Assembly: GCA_964036045.1 (NCBI GenBank)
Contig: OZ038392.1
Span: forward strand, 23,028,090-23,092,089
Direction: 5' to 3'
Length of the DNA stretch: 64,000 bases
DNA from: Eutreptiella sp. 'Long Island Sound 2002'
Taxonomy: Eukaryota; Euglenozoa; Euglenophyceae; Eutreptiales; Eutreptiaceae
A program made the position numbers and the translations under genes. Position 1 is the first letter of the stretch. Each line of letters opens with the position of its first letter. Below are positions 44,201 through 44,960 of this stretch, piece by piece. The notes under the pieces are model-generated. The model was not told the DNA's origin and did no database searches. It saw only the letters and a program-made list of their open reading frames with translations.

Positions 44201-44475
44201 AAGTGTTGGGGTGGAGGGCCCCCCGCCCCCCGATTCCCTGGGTCTTGGGGGGGGGGGGGGGCAAAACCTGGCGGGAGGATGCTATCATTGAACAAAAAAA
44301 TGATTTCACTGTAAACATCTGAGCCACTGTTTCCATGTCAGGTCATTACCGTCACACCAAACGCGTTGTCTGTGGCGTCCAAGAAGTTTGAAGGAATCCA
44401 GCAAATACGAGACCAGTGCCGTGATGCGCCAGTGGCTCTGGTTGTCATAGATGTCTGCGAAGCAGACAAACCTGG
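4980..44475 (+). CDS. Hybrid histidine kinase gene, partial, at least seven exons over about 39.5 kb
   Basis: Seven plus-strand exons join into one hybrid sensor kinase: 4980-5071, 5793-5912, 6029-6098, 18180-18466, 32484-32645, 37464-37811 and 44342-44475, about 400 residues in all. In order they encode the ATP-binding N-box, G1 box, F-box region and G2 box of an HATPase_c domain, a receiver domain with all expected phosphotransfer residues, and a second, degenerate receiver. From 5793 onward every junction is GT-AG and the phases match without adjustment; the exon 6029-6098 ends on the first base of a Gly codon that 18180 completes. The N-terminal sensor and dimerisation/phospho-His domain and the true C-terminus are not seen. 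By family knowledge such proteins autophosphorylate on His and pass phosphate to a receiver Asp. What it senses is unknown. Introns of 12.1, 14.0, 4.8 and 6.5 kb hold the LINE, the YR elements and other repeats. Confidence 0.85.
5072..5792 (+). other. Kinase intron with C tracts and dispersed repeat fragments
   Basis: This 721-bp intron is full of C tracts (about 5147, 5219 and 5370). It carries a fragment with the motif CACACGCATCTGTATCCCAT, also found near 29470. It also holds a segment at about 5548-5655 (CCAATGAACACGTCCGTGCG and following) that recurs near 44884-44960. No coding sequence is recognised. Confidence 0.5.
5793..5912 (+). CDS. Kinase exon 2: G1 box of HATPase_c
   Basis: This 120-bp phase 0 to 0 exon lies between CTGCAG at 5792 and GAG|GTATGC. 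It ends with [15 protein letters not shown], the G1 box (DxGxGI), whose Asp contacts the adenine ring in this family. The preceding residues are the variable strand-helix linker that follows the N-box. It sits 116 bp upstream of exon 3, the only short intron in the visible gene. Confidence 0.9.
6029..6098 (+). CDS. Kinase exon 3: F-box and start of the ATP lid
   Basis: This 70-bp exon follows a pyrimidine-rich acceptor (TTTTTGCCCCAG). It encodes [11 protein letters not shown] and then RRFGGTG, the F-box and the beginning of the G2-containing ATP lid. It ends after the first base of a Gly codon, and the donor is ACAG|GTTGGA. The next exon is 12.1 kb downstream, beyond the LINE, and supplies the other two bases of the codon to give GGTGLGL. 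Confidence 0.9.
6099..6928 (+). other. Start of a 12.1-kb kinase intron: C tracts and purine-rich repeats
   Basis: The sequence contains C tracts (6116-6138 and about 6418-6435) and a GGGAAAGGG-rich purine block (about 6495-6690). In the block a unit beginning GATGGGCAC and running into GGAGGGAAAGG is present about twice, near 6535 and 6643. The words TCCGGGGGCTCCGTTGGCACA (21 bases apart from small changes) near 6472 and the AGGCGCCGCCA block near 6708 match the dispersed repeat at 13755 and 35824. No gene is seen. Confidence 0.55.
6929..7440. repeat. 170-bp tandem repeat, about three copies
   Basis: Units start with GACAATCTTTGAATCCACGC at about 6929, 7099 and 7269, a period of 170 bp, and are nearly identical. 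Each contains GGTGCATCATGGTGACCCCC and GAGAATGCAGGGGTGATGTA. The third unit is interrupted near 7390. A diverged copy of the unit interior lies at 19815-19970, and a fragment (AAGAATGCAGGGGTGG) is near 58692. The tandem copies are more alike than the dispersed copies, so local amplification is recent. Confidence 0.92.
7418..7518. repeat. 45-bp direct repeat around CTCGAG motifs
   Basis: AGATCCCTGCCTCGAGCTTT followed by CCCCGGCTCGAG and GGAGGCA occurs at about 7418-7463 and again at about 7477-7518. The pair forms a short tandem duplication between the 170-bp array and the 7645 dispersed repeat. No coding role is seen. Confidence 0.8.
7645..7765. repeat. Dispersed repeat, copy of 4341-4465
   Basis: This is the same element as at 4341-4465, in direct orientation, ending near CTCTGCCAAACTGAACT. 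It lies just upstream of the LINE in the same kinase intron. Confidence 0.75.
8090..8745 (+). pseudogene. LINE endonuclease domain (APE type), frameshifted
   Basis: The reading frame includes [20 protein letters not shown] and [10 protein letters not shown], which match the middle of APE-type LINE endonucleases; the Asp-His-Asn motif is the catalytic core. After the 14-C tract at 8457-8470 the protein continues in another frame with [10 protein letters not shown], then [11 protein letters not shown]. After a further frame change comes [10 protein letters not shown], corresponding to the C-terminal SDH catalytic motif. The frame switches mean that it encodes no intact enzyme. In this family the domain nicks target DNA to prime reverse transcription. 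Confidence 0.8.
8880..10700 (+). pseudogene. LINE reverse transcriptase domain, interrupted
   Basis: Open stretches encode the linker (8911-9221) and RT motifs. These include [16 protein letters not shown] near 9450, [11 protein letters not shown] near 9850 (motif A Asp), [14 protein letters not shown] near 10018 (motif B) and [11 protein letters not shown] near 10122 (motif C, YADD). A stop at 9219-9221 and a frame change near 9420 interrupt the linker. An 18-C tract at 9733-9750 shifts the frame between the fingers and [11 protein letters not shown] thumb-like segment follows in another frame (about 10446-10685). The catalytic Asp residues themselves are preserved. The closest family is the APE-type LINE RTs. 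Confidence 0.9.
11041..11800 (+). pseudogene. LINE zinc-binding (zf-RVT-like) region
   Basis: In the frame 11041-12021 the segment [20 protein letters not shown] is followed by an [18 protein letters not shown] pattern. A Cys, an acidic turn, His and Cys in this spacing are typical of the zinc-binding domain that lies between RT and the C-terminus in many LINEs. It is open and in the same frame as the start of the RNase H domain. Confidence 0.7.
11800..12750 (+). pseudogene. LINE RNase H domain and C-terminal tail, frameshifted
   Basis: IYPDGSSE (first catalytic Asp) and [17 protein letters not shown] are in one frame. [10 protein letters not shown] (Glu), [10 protein letters not shown] (Asp) and [19 protein letters not shown] (final His/Asp) are in another, so a frameshift lies near 11950-11980. 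All four acidic RNase H positions are present. A Pro/Arg/Ser-rich tail follows, with an open frame ending at 12747 that contains [16 protein letters not shown]-terminal RNase H is known in several LINE clades, where it removes template RNA. Confidence 0.85.
12810..13200. repeat. Two divergent tRNA-like segments in opposite orientation plus a perfect hairpin
   Basis: Near 12838-12890 (plus) AGCGGTAGTC and GGGGGTTCGATACCCGGG resemble a D-arm and a B box. On the minus strand from about 13195 to 13130, CCGCTCGAGTGGCAGCG and GGTGGTTCGATTCCCGGG again resemble an A box and B box. The minus copy runs directly into a perfect 12-bp stem and 4-nt loop hairpin at 13107-13134 (GGGATCGGTGGG against CCCACCGATCCC). 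The stems of a functional tRNA do not pair well, so I read these as SINE-like relics rather than tRNA genes. Confidence 0.5.
13755..13965 (+). repeat. Dispersed repeat shared with 35824-36033
   Basis: From CCCTGGTCAACGACACGGGC to GATACCGAGGCCTTGTCCCA this segment is about 90 percent alike to 35824-36033 by eye, both plus strand. Each ends at a C tract. It is probably the 3' tail of the LINE family or a SINE using it. A fragment is also at 6470-6500 and 6690-6715. Confidence 0.85.
14287..14590. mobile_element. Short TIR element (CACCTCGCAGAG family), about 304 bp
   Basis: The left end is CACCTCGCAGAGGTTGTTAG and the right end is CTCTGCGAGGTG, so 12 bases are perfectly inverted. The interior includes CCCCTTGTAAAATCA, CCAATAAACGCGACCCCCAA, a C tract at about 14478-14490 and G tracts. 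There is no coding capacity, which fits a non-autonomous DNA element. Related left ends occur at 14929, 19289, 20615, 28630, 38312 and 53420. Confidence 0.7.
14675..14800. repeat. Dispersed module TTCTTGTATATGGACCCC, several copies
   Basis: The module runs from TTCTTGTATATGGACCCC through GGCGGGGGTCCCAGG to GGTTAGGCTGTTCAGTGGCA. It recurs at about 17113-17250, 19580-19720 and 38595-38697, the last cut by the N gap. It usually follows the TIR family left half, so it is probably part of a longer composite repeat. Confidence 0.75.
14990..16010. repeat. Intronic stretch with a 53-bp direct repeat
   Basis: No gene is seen. Within it CTGGCTGATCC(G/C)GCAGATTC and the following TTTGTGCTTGTGTTGCCGGC occur at about 15479-15531 and again at about 15735-15787, 256 bp apart. 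In one frame both encode [17 protein letters not shown], but the frame is not conserved outside the repeat, so I do not call a gene. Confidence 0.7.
16010..16755 (+). repeat. Tandem ~200-bp repeat array with G tracts at unit junctions
   Basis: About four units share TGGTACACAACCTGC, TATGCAG, AGCTCAAAAATCGAAG, TATTTTTTTGA, AATGACCA and TATGTAAAGCA, and each ends ATTTGGGGATTGG followed by a G tract. The array ends in CTCTGCGAGGTGGACTTGCC and AAGGCAATAGAAT, the same terminal block found at 21661, 28585, 29881 and 30575. Confidence 0.88.
16756..18179. other. End of the 12.1-kb kinase intron: repeat modules, no gene seen
   Basis: It holds a copy of the GACCCCATAACCCATGGCGG module (17113-17250) and a segment TTCCCGAAACCCTTCCGTTG that recurs near 20440. 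Unassigned sequence follows up to the branch and polypyrimidine region before the exon at 18180. A C-to-T rich acceptor (CATCTCTTCTCTTGTGCAG) closes the intron. Confidence 0.55.
18180..18466 (+). CDS. Kinase exon 4: G2 box and first half of receiver 1
   Basis: The first two bases complete the Gly codon opened at 6098, giving GGTGLGLHIC, the G2 box of the ATP lid. [19 protein letters not shown] and AVPL end the HATPase_c domain. After a linker of about 35 residues [20 protein letters not shown] starts receiver 1; Glu-Asp-Asn is the acidic Mg-binding pocket. The exon ends in VLVADGQK in phase 0 at AAG|GTAGTG. The next exon lies 14.0 kb away and begins AVEEY, the usual continuation of a receiver. 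Confidence 0.93.
18640..19288. repeat. A-rich intronic stretch with a direct repeat
   Basis: TCATGCCTTCCGCAAAAATG with the following GGGTTCCG, A tract and ATCGCAAAAA (about 18735-18790) recurs at about 19178-19230, 440 bp downstream. A short array of TTTTTGCCCA follows the second copy. No gene is recognised. The local base composition is more AT-rich than the surrounding introns. Confidence 0.75.
19289..19740. repeat. Diverged TIR-family left end plus dispersed module
   Basis: CACCTCGAAGAGAGGTTGTTAG opens a diverged copy of the family seen at 14287 and 20615. It is followed by CCCCTTGTAAAATCATCATT, a C tract (19468-19484) and the TGTATATGCACCCCCTAACC module. No matching right end is found nearby, so the copy is truncated or merged with its neighbour. 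Confidence 0.65.
19741..20410. repeat. Dispersed element with alternating GC ends, second copy at 54195-54625
   Basis: The left end GCGCAGTGCGCGCGCAGTGC runs into AACTATTTGGGCGTCTGGCC, and the right end is CTCTTCGGGGGGAACATAGT followed by AAAAGTAGCGCGCAGTGCGC. Both ends reappear at 54195-54265 and 54562-54625. The interiors differ: this copy holds a diverged 170-bp unit (19815-19970) and a coding-like block (20046-20273). Confidence 0.65.
20046..20273 (+). CDS. Hypothetical small coding island
   Basis: An open frame of 75 codons reads [17 protein letters not shown] and ends [11 protein letters not shown] before TAG. It has balanced composition, unlike most frames here, and is embedded in the dispersed element 19741-20410. 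I recognise no family. It may be an exon relic carried by the element. The corresponding interior of the 54.2-kb copy does not obviously contain it. Confidence 0.25.
   Translation: MSFEQGLSLDCGIGFELVPRLKILREVVEFWENETIFKRETTMEQKDSCVLLRVATNALFMAFPVVHDVCYVKGR
20615..21680. mobile_element. TIR element with tandem interior, about 1.07 kb
   Basis: The ends are CACCTCGCAGACG at 20615 and CTCTGCGAGGTG at 21669-21680. From left to right it contains the 300-bp module shared with 14287. Next comes a module with TCGGTGACCCCGTGGTA and GGATACGAAAGGACG (20975-21265, also at 28995 and 29930), and last a few tandem units with TGGTACACAACTTGC (21270-21660). It has the same architecture as 28630-29900. There is no coding capacity, so it is a non-autonomous element. 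Confidence 0.75.
21681..22169. mobile_element. Miniature terminal-direct-repeat element, copy 1
   Basis: A 48-bp block beginning TTACCAAGGCACACAAGCAC and running to GCAGACCGCTCTGG stands at 21682-21730 and again at 22118-22169 in direct orientation, 437 bp apart. The copy at 42262-42742 has the same structure inverted. Inside is a hairpin-forming segment near 22089-22124. The size and terminal direct repeats recall TRIM or small LTR-like elements, but no primer binding site was identified. Confidence 0.6.
22290..22945. repeat. 255-bp tandem repeat beside the YR retroelement
   Basis: CCGGCTGCCACGGCTCACGG and the following GCGCCAGCCCATGG near 22350 recur near 22607 and, diverged, near 22870. 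GCTTCGGCTTATCGC near 22498 recurs near 22753. The period is about 255 bp over 2.5 copies. The block abuts the 3' side of the minus-strand retroelement, and a related sequence (CCTGAGAGCCCG) lies 3' of the plus-strand copy near 40716, so it is probably part of the element's terminal region. Confidence 0.75.
22945..23650 (-). other. GC-rich 3' region of the YR retroelement
   Basis: On the minus strand this part aligns with 39920-40530 of the plus-strand copy. In one frame both give a [12 protein letters not shown]-like or [12 protein letters not shown]-like string. Frames are open in both copies but differ in composition outside that string, so whether it is coding or a structured 3' region is undecided. 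A C tract at 23601-23611 lies near its start. Confidence 0.5.
23650..24371 (-). pseudogene. YR element RNase H domain, frameshifted at a G tract
   Basis: [20 protein letters not shown] leads into [12 protein letters not shown] (catalytic Asp). A run of 16 C on the plus strand (24073-24088) then shifts the frame, and the protein resumes as [20 protein letters not shown] (Glu), then [16 protein letters not shown] (Asp) and [16 protein letters not shown] (final Asp). All four RNase H positions survive. The plus-strand relative at 39349-39800 is continuous across the homologous point, which indicates that the tract expanded here. Confidence 0.85.
24380..25500 (-). pseudogene. YR element reverse transcriptase, with upstream conserved region
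   Basis: Minus-strand frames give [20 protein letters not shown], then [15 protein letters not shown] (motif A), [16 protein letters not shown] (motif B) and [18 protein letters not shown] (motif C, YLDD). This is the DIRS/LTR-like RT pattern rather than LINE. Two frame changes occur, near 24790 and near 24545. The 25496-24993 portion ([17 protein letters not shown]-like) is open and joined to the RT start, probably the C-terminal gag or linker region. Confidence 0.85.
25500..26104 (-). other. Gag-like or spacer region of the YR element
   Basis: An open minus-strand frame (25947-25717) encodes an acidic, Ser/Glu-rich stretch ([20 protein letters not shown]), as is common in gag or linker parts. 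A G tract at 25527-25539 and another at 26030-26042 interrupt the area. No specific domain is recognised. Confidence 0.4.
26105..27238 (-). CDS. Tyrosine recombinase of the YR retroelement
   Basis: This intact 377-codon frame has the catalytic set of tyrosine recombinases. Arg175 lies in [11 protein letters not shown], His264 and Arg267 in [12 protein letters not shown], and Tyr299 in [11 protein letters not shown]. The N-terminal half (residues about 45-130) is helical and resembles a SAM-like core-binding domain. In DIRS-like elements this enzyme integrates a circular DNA intermediate and leaves no target-site duplication. The ATG at 27238 is the first in frame. There are no stops, in contrast to the RT part. 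Alternatives are Crypton or captured recombinases, but the adjoining RT/RNase H favours a retroelement. Confidence 0.87.
   Translation of the reverse strand: MPTPRPTGGSPDAPGAMVWGLEATSFRQARQMWDEAANGDGEGGVRESAIQAWRRSTRQRYRSAIGQLAAVEARESQDLGLVEVLAVCLSGKSDEGQSASGMRGVFSAVRALEDLCIAPPLVGAIHRRIAAGGTKPGAQDYATPEMLRYLWRRATLEMDCALVALIILSWLCFWRVGESASVHPFNLLERGGVSFYRTKSGGPRGWHRRPLFKYGMSWATYLSEYCERHDLPTDRPIFDGGEAALEECLTTLLQGSRWSGFAWHSLRRGGAASCWNQKPGLPYFKRWGGWASNGVAMRYATAFLDHGVLESLALPCPRAGVEDPPVVNCLSLWGSAMFGADAVEESLGYVGAVLGPALPEPGAVAAEPHATVRGLRT
27272..27568 (-). CDS. Small ORF upstream of the recombinase, putative gag-type
   Basis: This frame of 98 codons reads [20 protein letters not shown] and later [20 protein letters not shown]. 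It ends with CKC, a basic linker, then FQCPHW, a Cys/His pattern that could bind zinc or nucleic acid. It ends 34 bp before the recombinase start, on the same strand. By position it could be part of a gag-like protein. I do not recognise a family. Confidence 0.45.
   Translation of the reverse strand: MLRSQGAYQQWHHAQEKGAKARETLDKLPWEEALQKGGAAFVYRGVRFRTEEGILRWVAANGNHIPVNATPSGDCKCTSLRVEEGKRRHGHFQCPHWS
27668..27815 (-). pseudogene. Truncated upstream ORF of the YR element
   Basis: The minus-strand frame reads [19 protein letters not shown], then [20 protein letters not shown], and ends with TAG at about 27668. Its upstream part is replaced abruptly at about 27815 by a minus-oriented fragment of the 200-bp tandem family (27815-27945). 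The element is therefore 5' truncated or broken by that repeat. Confidence 0.55.
27815..27945 (-). repeat. Inverted single unit of the 200-bp tandem family
   Basis: CCCAAATGGGGTGAAAACAC, GGCCTAAAACATGCTTTACA and CTATTGCCTTCGGCAAGTC are the reverse complement of the unit and of the terminal block seen at 28585-28628. It marks the 5' break point of the minus-strand YR element. Confidence 0.8.
27940..28200. repeat. Fragment of the miniature terminal-repeat family and a gag-like scrap
   Basis: CCAGTTTGTCCCCCAAACTG and the following CTTCTGTAGGTTTTTGAAAA match 42313-42390 and, inverted, 22040-22120. From about 28021 an Ala-rich open stretch ending [17 protein letters not shown] (with one in-frame TAG before it) looks coding-like but is cut at 28200 by the tandem array. 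Confidence 0.5.
28200..28628 (+). repeat. Tandem 200-bp units with terminal AAGGCAATAGAAT block
   Basis: Two units with GGGATTGGTACACAACCTGC, CAGTTTTTCACCC, CTCAGAAATCGAAG, AATGACCATCCAAG and ATGTAAAGCATG are separated by a G-rich junction. The array closes with CTCTGCGAGGTGGACTTGCC and AAGGCAATAGAAT. Immediately after it, at 28630, the next TIR element begins, so two elements lie head to tail. Confidence 0.88.
28630..29900. mobile_element. TIR element with tandem interior, about 1.27 kb
   Basis: CACCTCGCAGAGGTTGTTAG at 28630 pairs with CTCTGCGAGGTG at 29889-29900. The module order is the same as in 20615-21680: the 300-bp module with C/G tracts, the GACCTCGGTGACTCCGAGGT module (28995-29285), then about three tandem units. 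A fragment ACACGCATCTGTATCCCATA at about 29468 also occurs near 5163. This is the best preserved copy. Confidence 0.75.
29925..31130 (+). repeat. Further composite repeat: module plus about five G-tract-separated units
   Basis: 29925-30205 is another copy of the ACCTCGGTGACCCCGTGGTA module. 30205-31130 holds about five tandem units; G tracts of 12 to 20 stand at the start of most units (30353-30373, 30733-30752, 30929-30944, 31127-31150). A terminal block CTCTGCGAGGTGGACTTGCT lies at about 30580. The units themselves differ by point changes and small deletions. Confidence 0.85.
31151..31756. other. Foreign segment within the tandem array
   Basis: This 600-bp GC-rich segment interrupts the tandem repeat, which resumes at 31757. 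It contains an internal near-repeat: CCAACTATTGGGCGCTGC(TG)ACGCG near 31531 and CCAACTACTGGGCTCCACGG near 31598. An open plus-strand frame runs through it but shows no recognised family. I suspect an insertion, not a gene. Confidence 0.45.
31757..31875 (+). repeat. Last unit of the tandem family
   Basis: GGTCTCCCAAGGGATTGGTG, CACAACCTGCTTATGCAG and CTCAAAAATGGAAG identify the family. It ends without the terminal block. Confidence 0.85.
32095..32265. repeat. (CT)n microsatellite with CTCG interruptions
   Basis: An almost pure CT run of about 160 bases occurs, with GCTC variants increasing toward the 3' end. It generates Ser/Leu-only frames on one strand and Arg/Glu frames on the other, neither of which is a gene. 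It lies 220 bp upstream of the exon at 32484. Confidence 0.95.
32484..32645 (+). CDS. Kinase exon 5: receiver 1 phosphoacceptor region
   Basis: After TTTATTGCTCAG the exon reads [18 protein letters not shown], then [15 protein letters not shown] and [10 protein letters not shown]. This is the middle of a receiver: the Asp of LMDIQMP is the predicted phosphoacceptor and the Thr of ALTAN the switch residue. The phase is 0 at both ends. The donor is GAG|GTCCCC, with GT immediately followed by a C tract of about 17, an unusually poor donor context. The next exon supplies the rest of the receiver in frame. Confidence 0.93.
32646..33340. other. Kinase intron, C tract and dispersed motif
   Basis: It begins with the C tract. 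The motif AAGAACCAACCCCTGGTTCC and then GCGGTCAAATT at about 32693 recurs at about 33750 and, in part, 34555. No gene is recognised between 32750 and 33340. Confidence 0.5.
33348..33577 (+). CDS. Unidentified terminal exon-like island
   Basis: After TTTGTAG an open frame reads [20 protein letters not shown], then a Lys/Pro repeat ([12 protein letters not shown]) and ends GLTSQLVEQ before TAG. The composition looks like a real protein tail and the acceptor-like sequence fits. However, the flanking kinase exons splice past it in phase 0, so it would belong to a nested gene, an alternative terminal exon or a transposon. No family is recognised. Confidence 0.35.
33745..33920. repeat. Short palindromic repeat, copy inverted at 34430-34585
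   Basis: The order is CCCCTGGTTCCGCGGTCAAA, then AACCAGGCTTCGTTTATAAG, a G tract, GGTGGGTGGGTCT repeats, a C tract and CTCTTATAATTCTG. At 34430-34585 the same blocks appear in reverse order, beginning CAGAATTATAAGAG and ending CTCTTATAAACGAAGCCTGG. The TATAAGAG/CTCTTATA ends of each copy are themselves inverted. A small MITE-like element is likely. Confidence 0.65.
34060..34360 (+). repeat. SINE-like element with two tandem tRNA-like units, copy 1
   Basis: A (CAGT)n-type start leads into TTTCAGTGGCAGACTT and ACAAGCAGTGGGGAGC. Two tRNA-like blocks follow. The first has GTGGTCGAGCGGTAATGC and the B box GGTTCGATTCC (about 34190-34250). The second has TAGTAGCTCAGTTGTCAAGG and the B box GGTTCAAACCC (about 34284-34342). 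Acceptor and T stems pair poorly, so these are pol III promoter relics, not tRNA genes. A minus-strand relative with the same block order is at 53640-53950. Confidence 0.65.
34430..34585. repeat. Inverted copy of the 33745-33920 palindromic repeat
   Basis: It is bounded by CAGAATTATAAGAGGGG and CCTCTTATAAACGAAGCCTG, with GGTGGGTGGGTC units inside, and is followed by ACCGACCCCTGGTTCCGCGG. The two copies flank the SINE at 34060-34360. Confidence 0.65.
34700..35450. other. Unassigned intronic stretch
   Basis: Both strands have open frames. On the minus strand (35104-34853) a Cys-containing stretch, [20 protein letters not shown], could be a zinc-binding fragment. The plus strand has a 183-codon frame of unconvincing composition. 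I see no motif strong enough to choose. A transposon-derived zinc finger is one possibility. Confidence 0.25.
35824..36033 (+). repeat. Copy of the 13755-13965 dispersed repeat
   Basis: It begins ACCTGGTCAACAGCACGGGC and ends GATACCGAGGCCTTGTCCCA, in the same orientation as the LINE-associated copy. It is preceded by a C tract at 35799-35812. Unrelated sequence upstream suggests a short or 5'-truncated copy. Confidence 0.85.
36034..37463. other. C-tract-rich kinase intron segment, no gene seen
   Basis: There are at least eight C or G tracts of 9 to 17 bases (for example about 36173-36187, 36226-36238, 36268-36282, 36648-36662, 37225-37237 and 37301-37314). Near 36500 the pentamer ACCCA with its CAACCC neighbours repeats five times. 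No coding sequence is recognised. The acceptor CTGTGCCACGCAG ends the intron at 37463. Confidence 0.55.
37464..37811 (+). CDS. Kinase exon 6: end of receiver 1 and start of receiver 2
   Basis: [17 protein letters not shown] completes receiver 1, with the conserved Lys in PKP. A charged and Ser/Pro-rich linker of about 45 residues follows. [20 protein letters not shown] and [10 protein letters not shown] then open a second receiver fold. At the acidic pocket this has Ile-Glu-Gln-Asn where active receivers have two adjacent acids. The exon ends LAKHKYQ|GTGTCT in phase 0. Confidence 0.92.
37812..38311. other. Kinase intron start with short minisatellite-like motifs
   Basis: GGGTGGGTGGGTG motifs at 37875 and 38090 and a C tract (38116-38130) are present. 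A segment CAGGGGTGTATTAGACCGGC near 38211 runs on to CAATGTTTGAGGCGGACAGC and resembles pieces at about 5120 and 5240-5265. No gene is seen. Confidence 0.45.
38312..38697. repeat. Diverged TIR-family copy, cut by the assembly gap
   Basis: ACCTCGAAGAGGGTTGTTAG opens the copy. CCCCTTGTAAAATCATCATT, a C tract and the TTGTACATGGACCCCCTAAC module follow. At the point where other copies continue GAGGACCTCGC the sequence runs into N. Confidence 0.75.
38698..38897. other. Assembly gap, 200 N
   Basis: Exactly 200 N separate a TIR-family repeat from the start of a YR element fragment. A round number suggests a scaffold placeholder of arbitrary or estimated size. Confidence 0.99.
38970..40970 (+). mobile_element. 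Second YR retroelement fragment, RNase H and 3' region
   Basis: It starts just after the N gap with a region matching the post-RT part of the minus-strand element. RNase H, the GC-rich 3' region and, near 40700-40900, sequence related to the 22290-22945 block follow. It has neither RT nor recombinase; those may be lost or hidden in the gap. Orientation is opposite to the first copy. It lies sense-oriented in the 6.5-kb kinase intron. Confidence 0.8.
39150..39870 (+). pseudogene. RNase H domain of the second YR fragment
   Basis: [20 protein letters not shown] and [13 protein letters not shown] open the domain; the first catalytic Asp of the other copy is replaced by Asn in [23 protein letters not shown] (Glu), [18 protein letters not shown] (Asp) and [16 protein letters not shown] (Asp) follow in one continuous frame from 39349 to about 39800. 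Loss of the first Asp and one frame change before 39349 make it inactive. Confidence 0.85.
40990..41473 (+). CDS. Unidentified coding island A
   Basis: From about 41090 to 41473 the base composition becomes AT-richer and both strands are open. The plus frame reads [20 protein letters not shown] and ends [12 protein letters not shown] before TGA. The minus frame (41551-41096) is also open for 151 codons with balanced composition. I cannot decide the strand. Together with 41533-41886 this may be a nested gene or part of a transposon in the 6.5-kb kinase intron. No family is recognised. Confidence 0.3.
41533..41886 (+). CDS. Unidentified coding island B, basic and proline-rich
   Basis: This 117-codon frame carries an acidic patch ([20 protein letters not shown]) followed by a strongly basic one ([20 protein letters not shown]). 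It ends DFESSQ before TGA. The shift from acidic to basic suggests a nucleic-acid-binding tail. It follows island A on the same strand, in another frame. Confidence 0.35.
   Translation: MLCTPARSNSRVSRASSSHSRRRSGNTTEPTTDDTDSPTPQRPRRNTARTQLYQSSEEAHKEKEKRRRTYQRTPRKKKYNPYDRKNSYRTYKASGTNRPSPQKVSQDLLYPDFESSQ
42262..42742. mobile_element. Miniature terminal-direct-repeat element, copy 2 (inverted)
   Basis: AGAGCGGTCTGCTTGCCCAG runs to GTGTGCCTTGGTAAAC at 42265-42312, and AGAGCGGTCTGCCTGCCCAG runs to TTTGCCTTGGTAAAC at 42694-42742. These are the same terminal repeats as at 21682 and 22118 in reverse orientation, 430 bp apart. A nested hairpin lies at 42306-42341: GGTAAAC with GTTTACC outside and CCAGTTTG with CAAACTGG inside. 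Confidence 0.65.
42880..43147 (+). CDS. Unidentified exon with acidic Ser-rich tail
   Basis: The frame reads [40 protein letters not shown] and [19 protein letters not shown]. It ends GESNSD before TGA at 43145-43147. The frame opens after a TAG near 42870 and could begin at the TTTCAG acceptor at about 42879. It looks like the C-terminus of a real protein with a disordered acidic tail, a nested or transposon gene. The family is unknown. Confidence 0.45.
43178..44341. other. End of the 6.5-kb kinase intron: homopolymer tracts and one arm of an inverted repeat
   Basis: A C tract (about 43362-43378), a G tract (about 43393-43410), another C tract (43985-43998) and another G tract (about 44247-44261) stand here. 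44055-44165 contains GCGGTTG-rich sequence that is inverted at 44745-44850 on the other side of the next exon. No gene is recognised. Confidence 0.55.
44342..44475 (+). CDS. Kinase exon 7: second half of degenerate receiver 2
   Basis: The acceptor CATGTCAG is followed in phase 0 by [20 protein letters not shown] and [18 protein letters not shown]. Joined to the previous exon, [10 protein letters not shown] stands where active receivers have the phosphoacceptor strand, and the Asp is absent (Thr-Val-Thr-Pro). The helix and fourth strand follow. The donor is probably GG|GTGTGT after 44475, leaving phase 2. The next exon was not found in the window. This should be a pseudo-receiver, a fold used for binding rather than phosphotransfer in other systems. 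Confidence 0.82.
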
Positions 44476-44744
44476 GTGTGTCTCCCCCCCATGCACACGC
44501 CTTCCTTCCGCTGGGAGCTGGTTTGTGTGTCTCTGTGATGCACGTCAAGGCTGCCAGCACCCGGATGCTTTCATCTGATCCCCGAAGCACAACTCTGTGT
44601 TGTGGGGTAGCAGGCTCAACAGCAATGCAACTCAGGAAACCGTGCCCCCCCCCCCCCCCCGGGATGCATTGGAAGGGGGACCCCCCCCCCCCCTCCAGGG
44701 CGCCCAGCCTATGCCCAGCCACTTTCCCCCTGACGGAAGTGCCA

Positions 44745-44960
44745 GTTTCAATGGCATTTGTAACCGACAGTAACCGCCCCCAATCGCTTTGGCAACCGCC
44801 TCCAACCGCCTGTCCAACCGCTTCTGGGGCCGCCTCCAAGCTCCCTTCCCTTCTAATACACCCCTGCCCCCCCCCCCCCCCTGGTCCAACGAACACTTCC
44901 ATGCAGACCGAATGATTTAGGTACTGAACGGTGTGTCCAACGAACACTCCTGTTCGGACC
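44745..44960. repeat. Inverted-repeat arm and dispersed segment
   Basis: 44745-44850 is the reverse complement of the GCGGTTGG-rich block at 44055-44165. After a C tract, 44884-44960 repeats the CCAACGAACAC(C/T)TCC motif twice and resembles 5548-5655. Confidence 0.6.
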
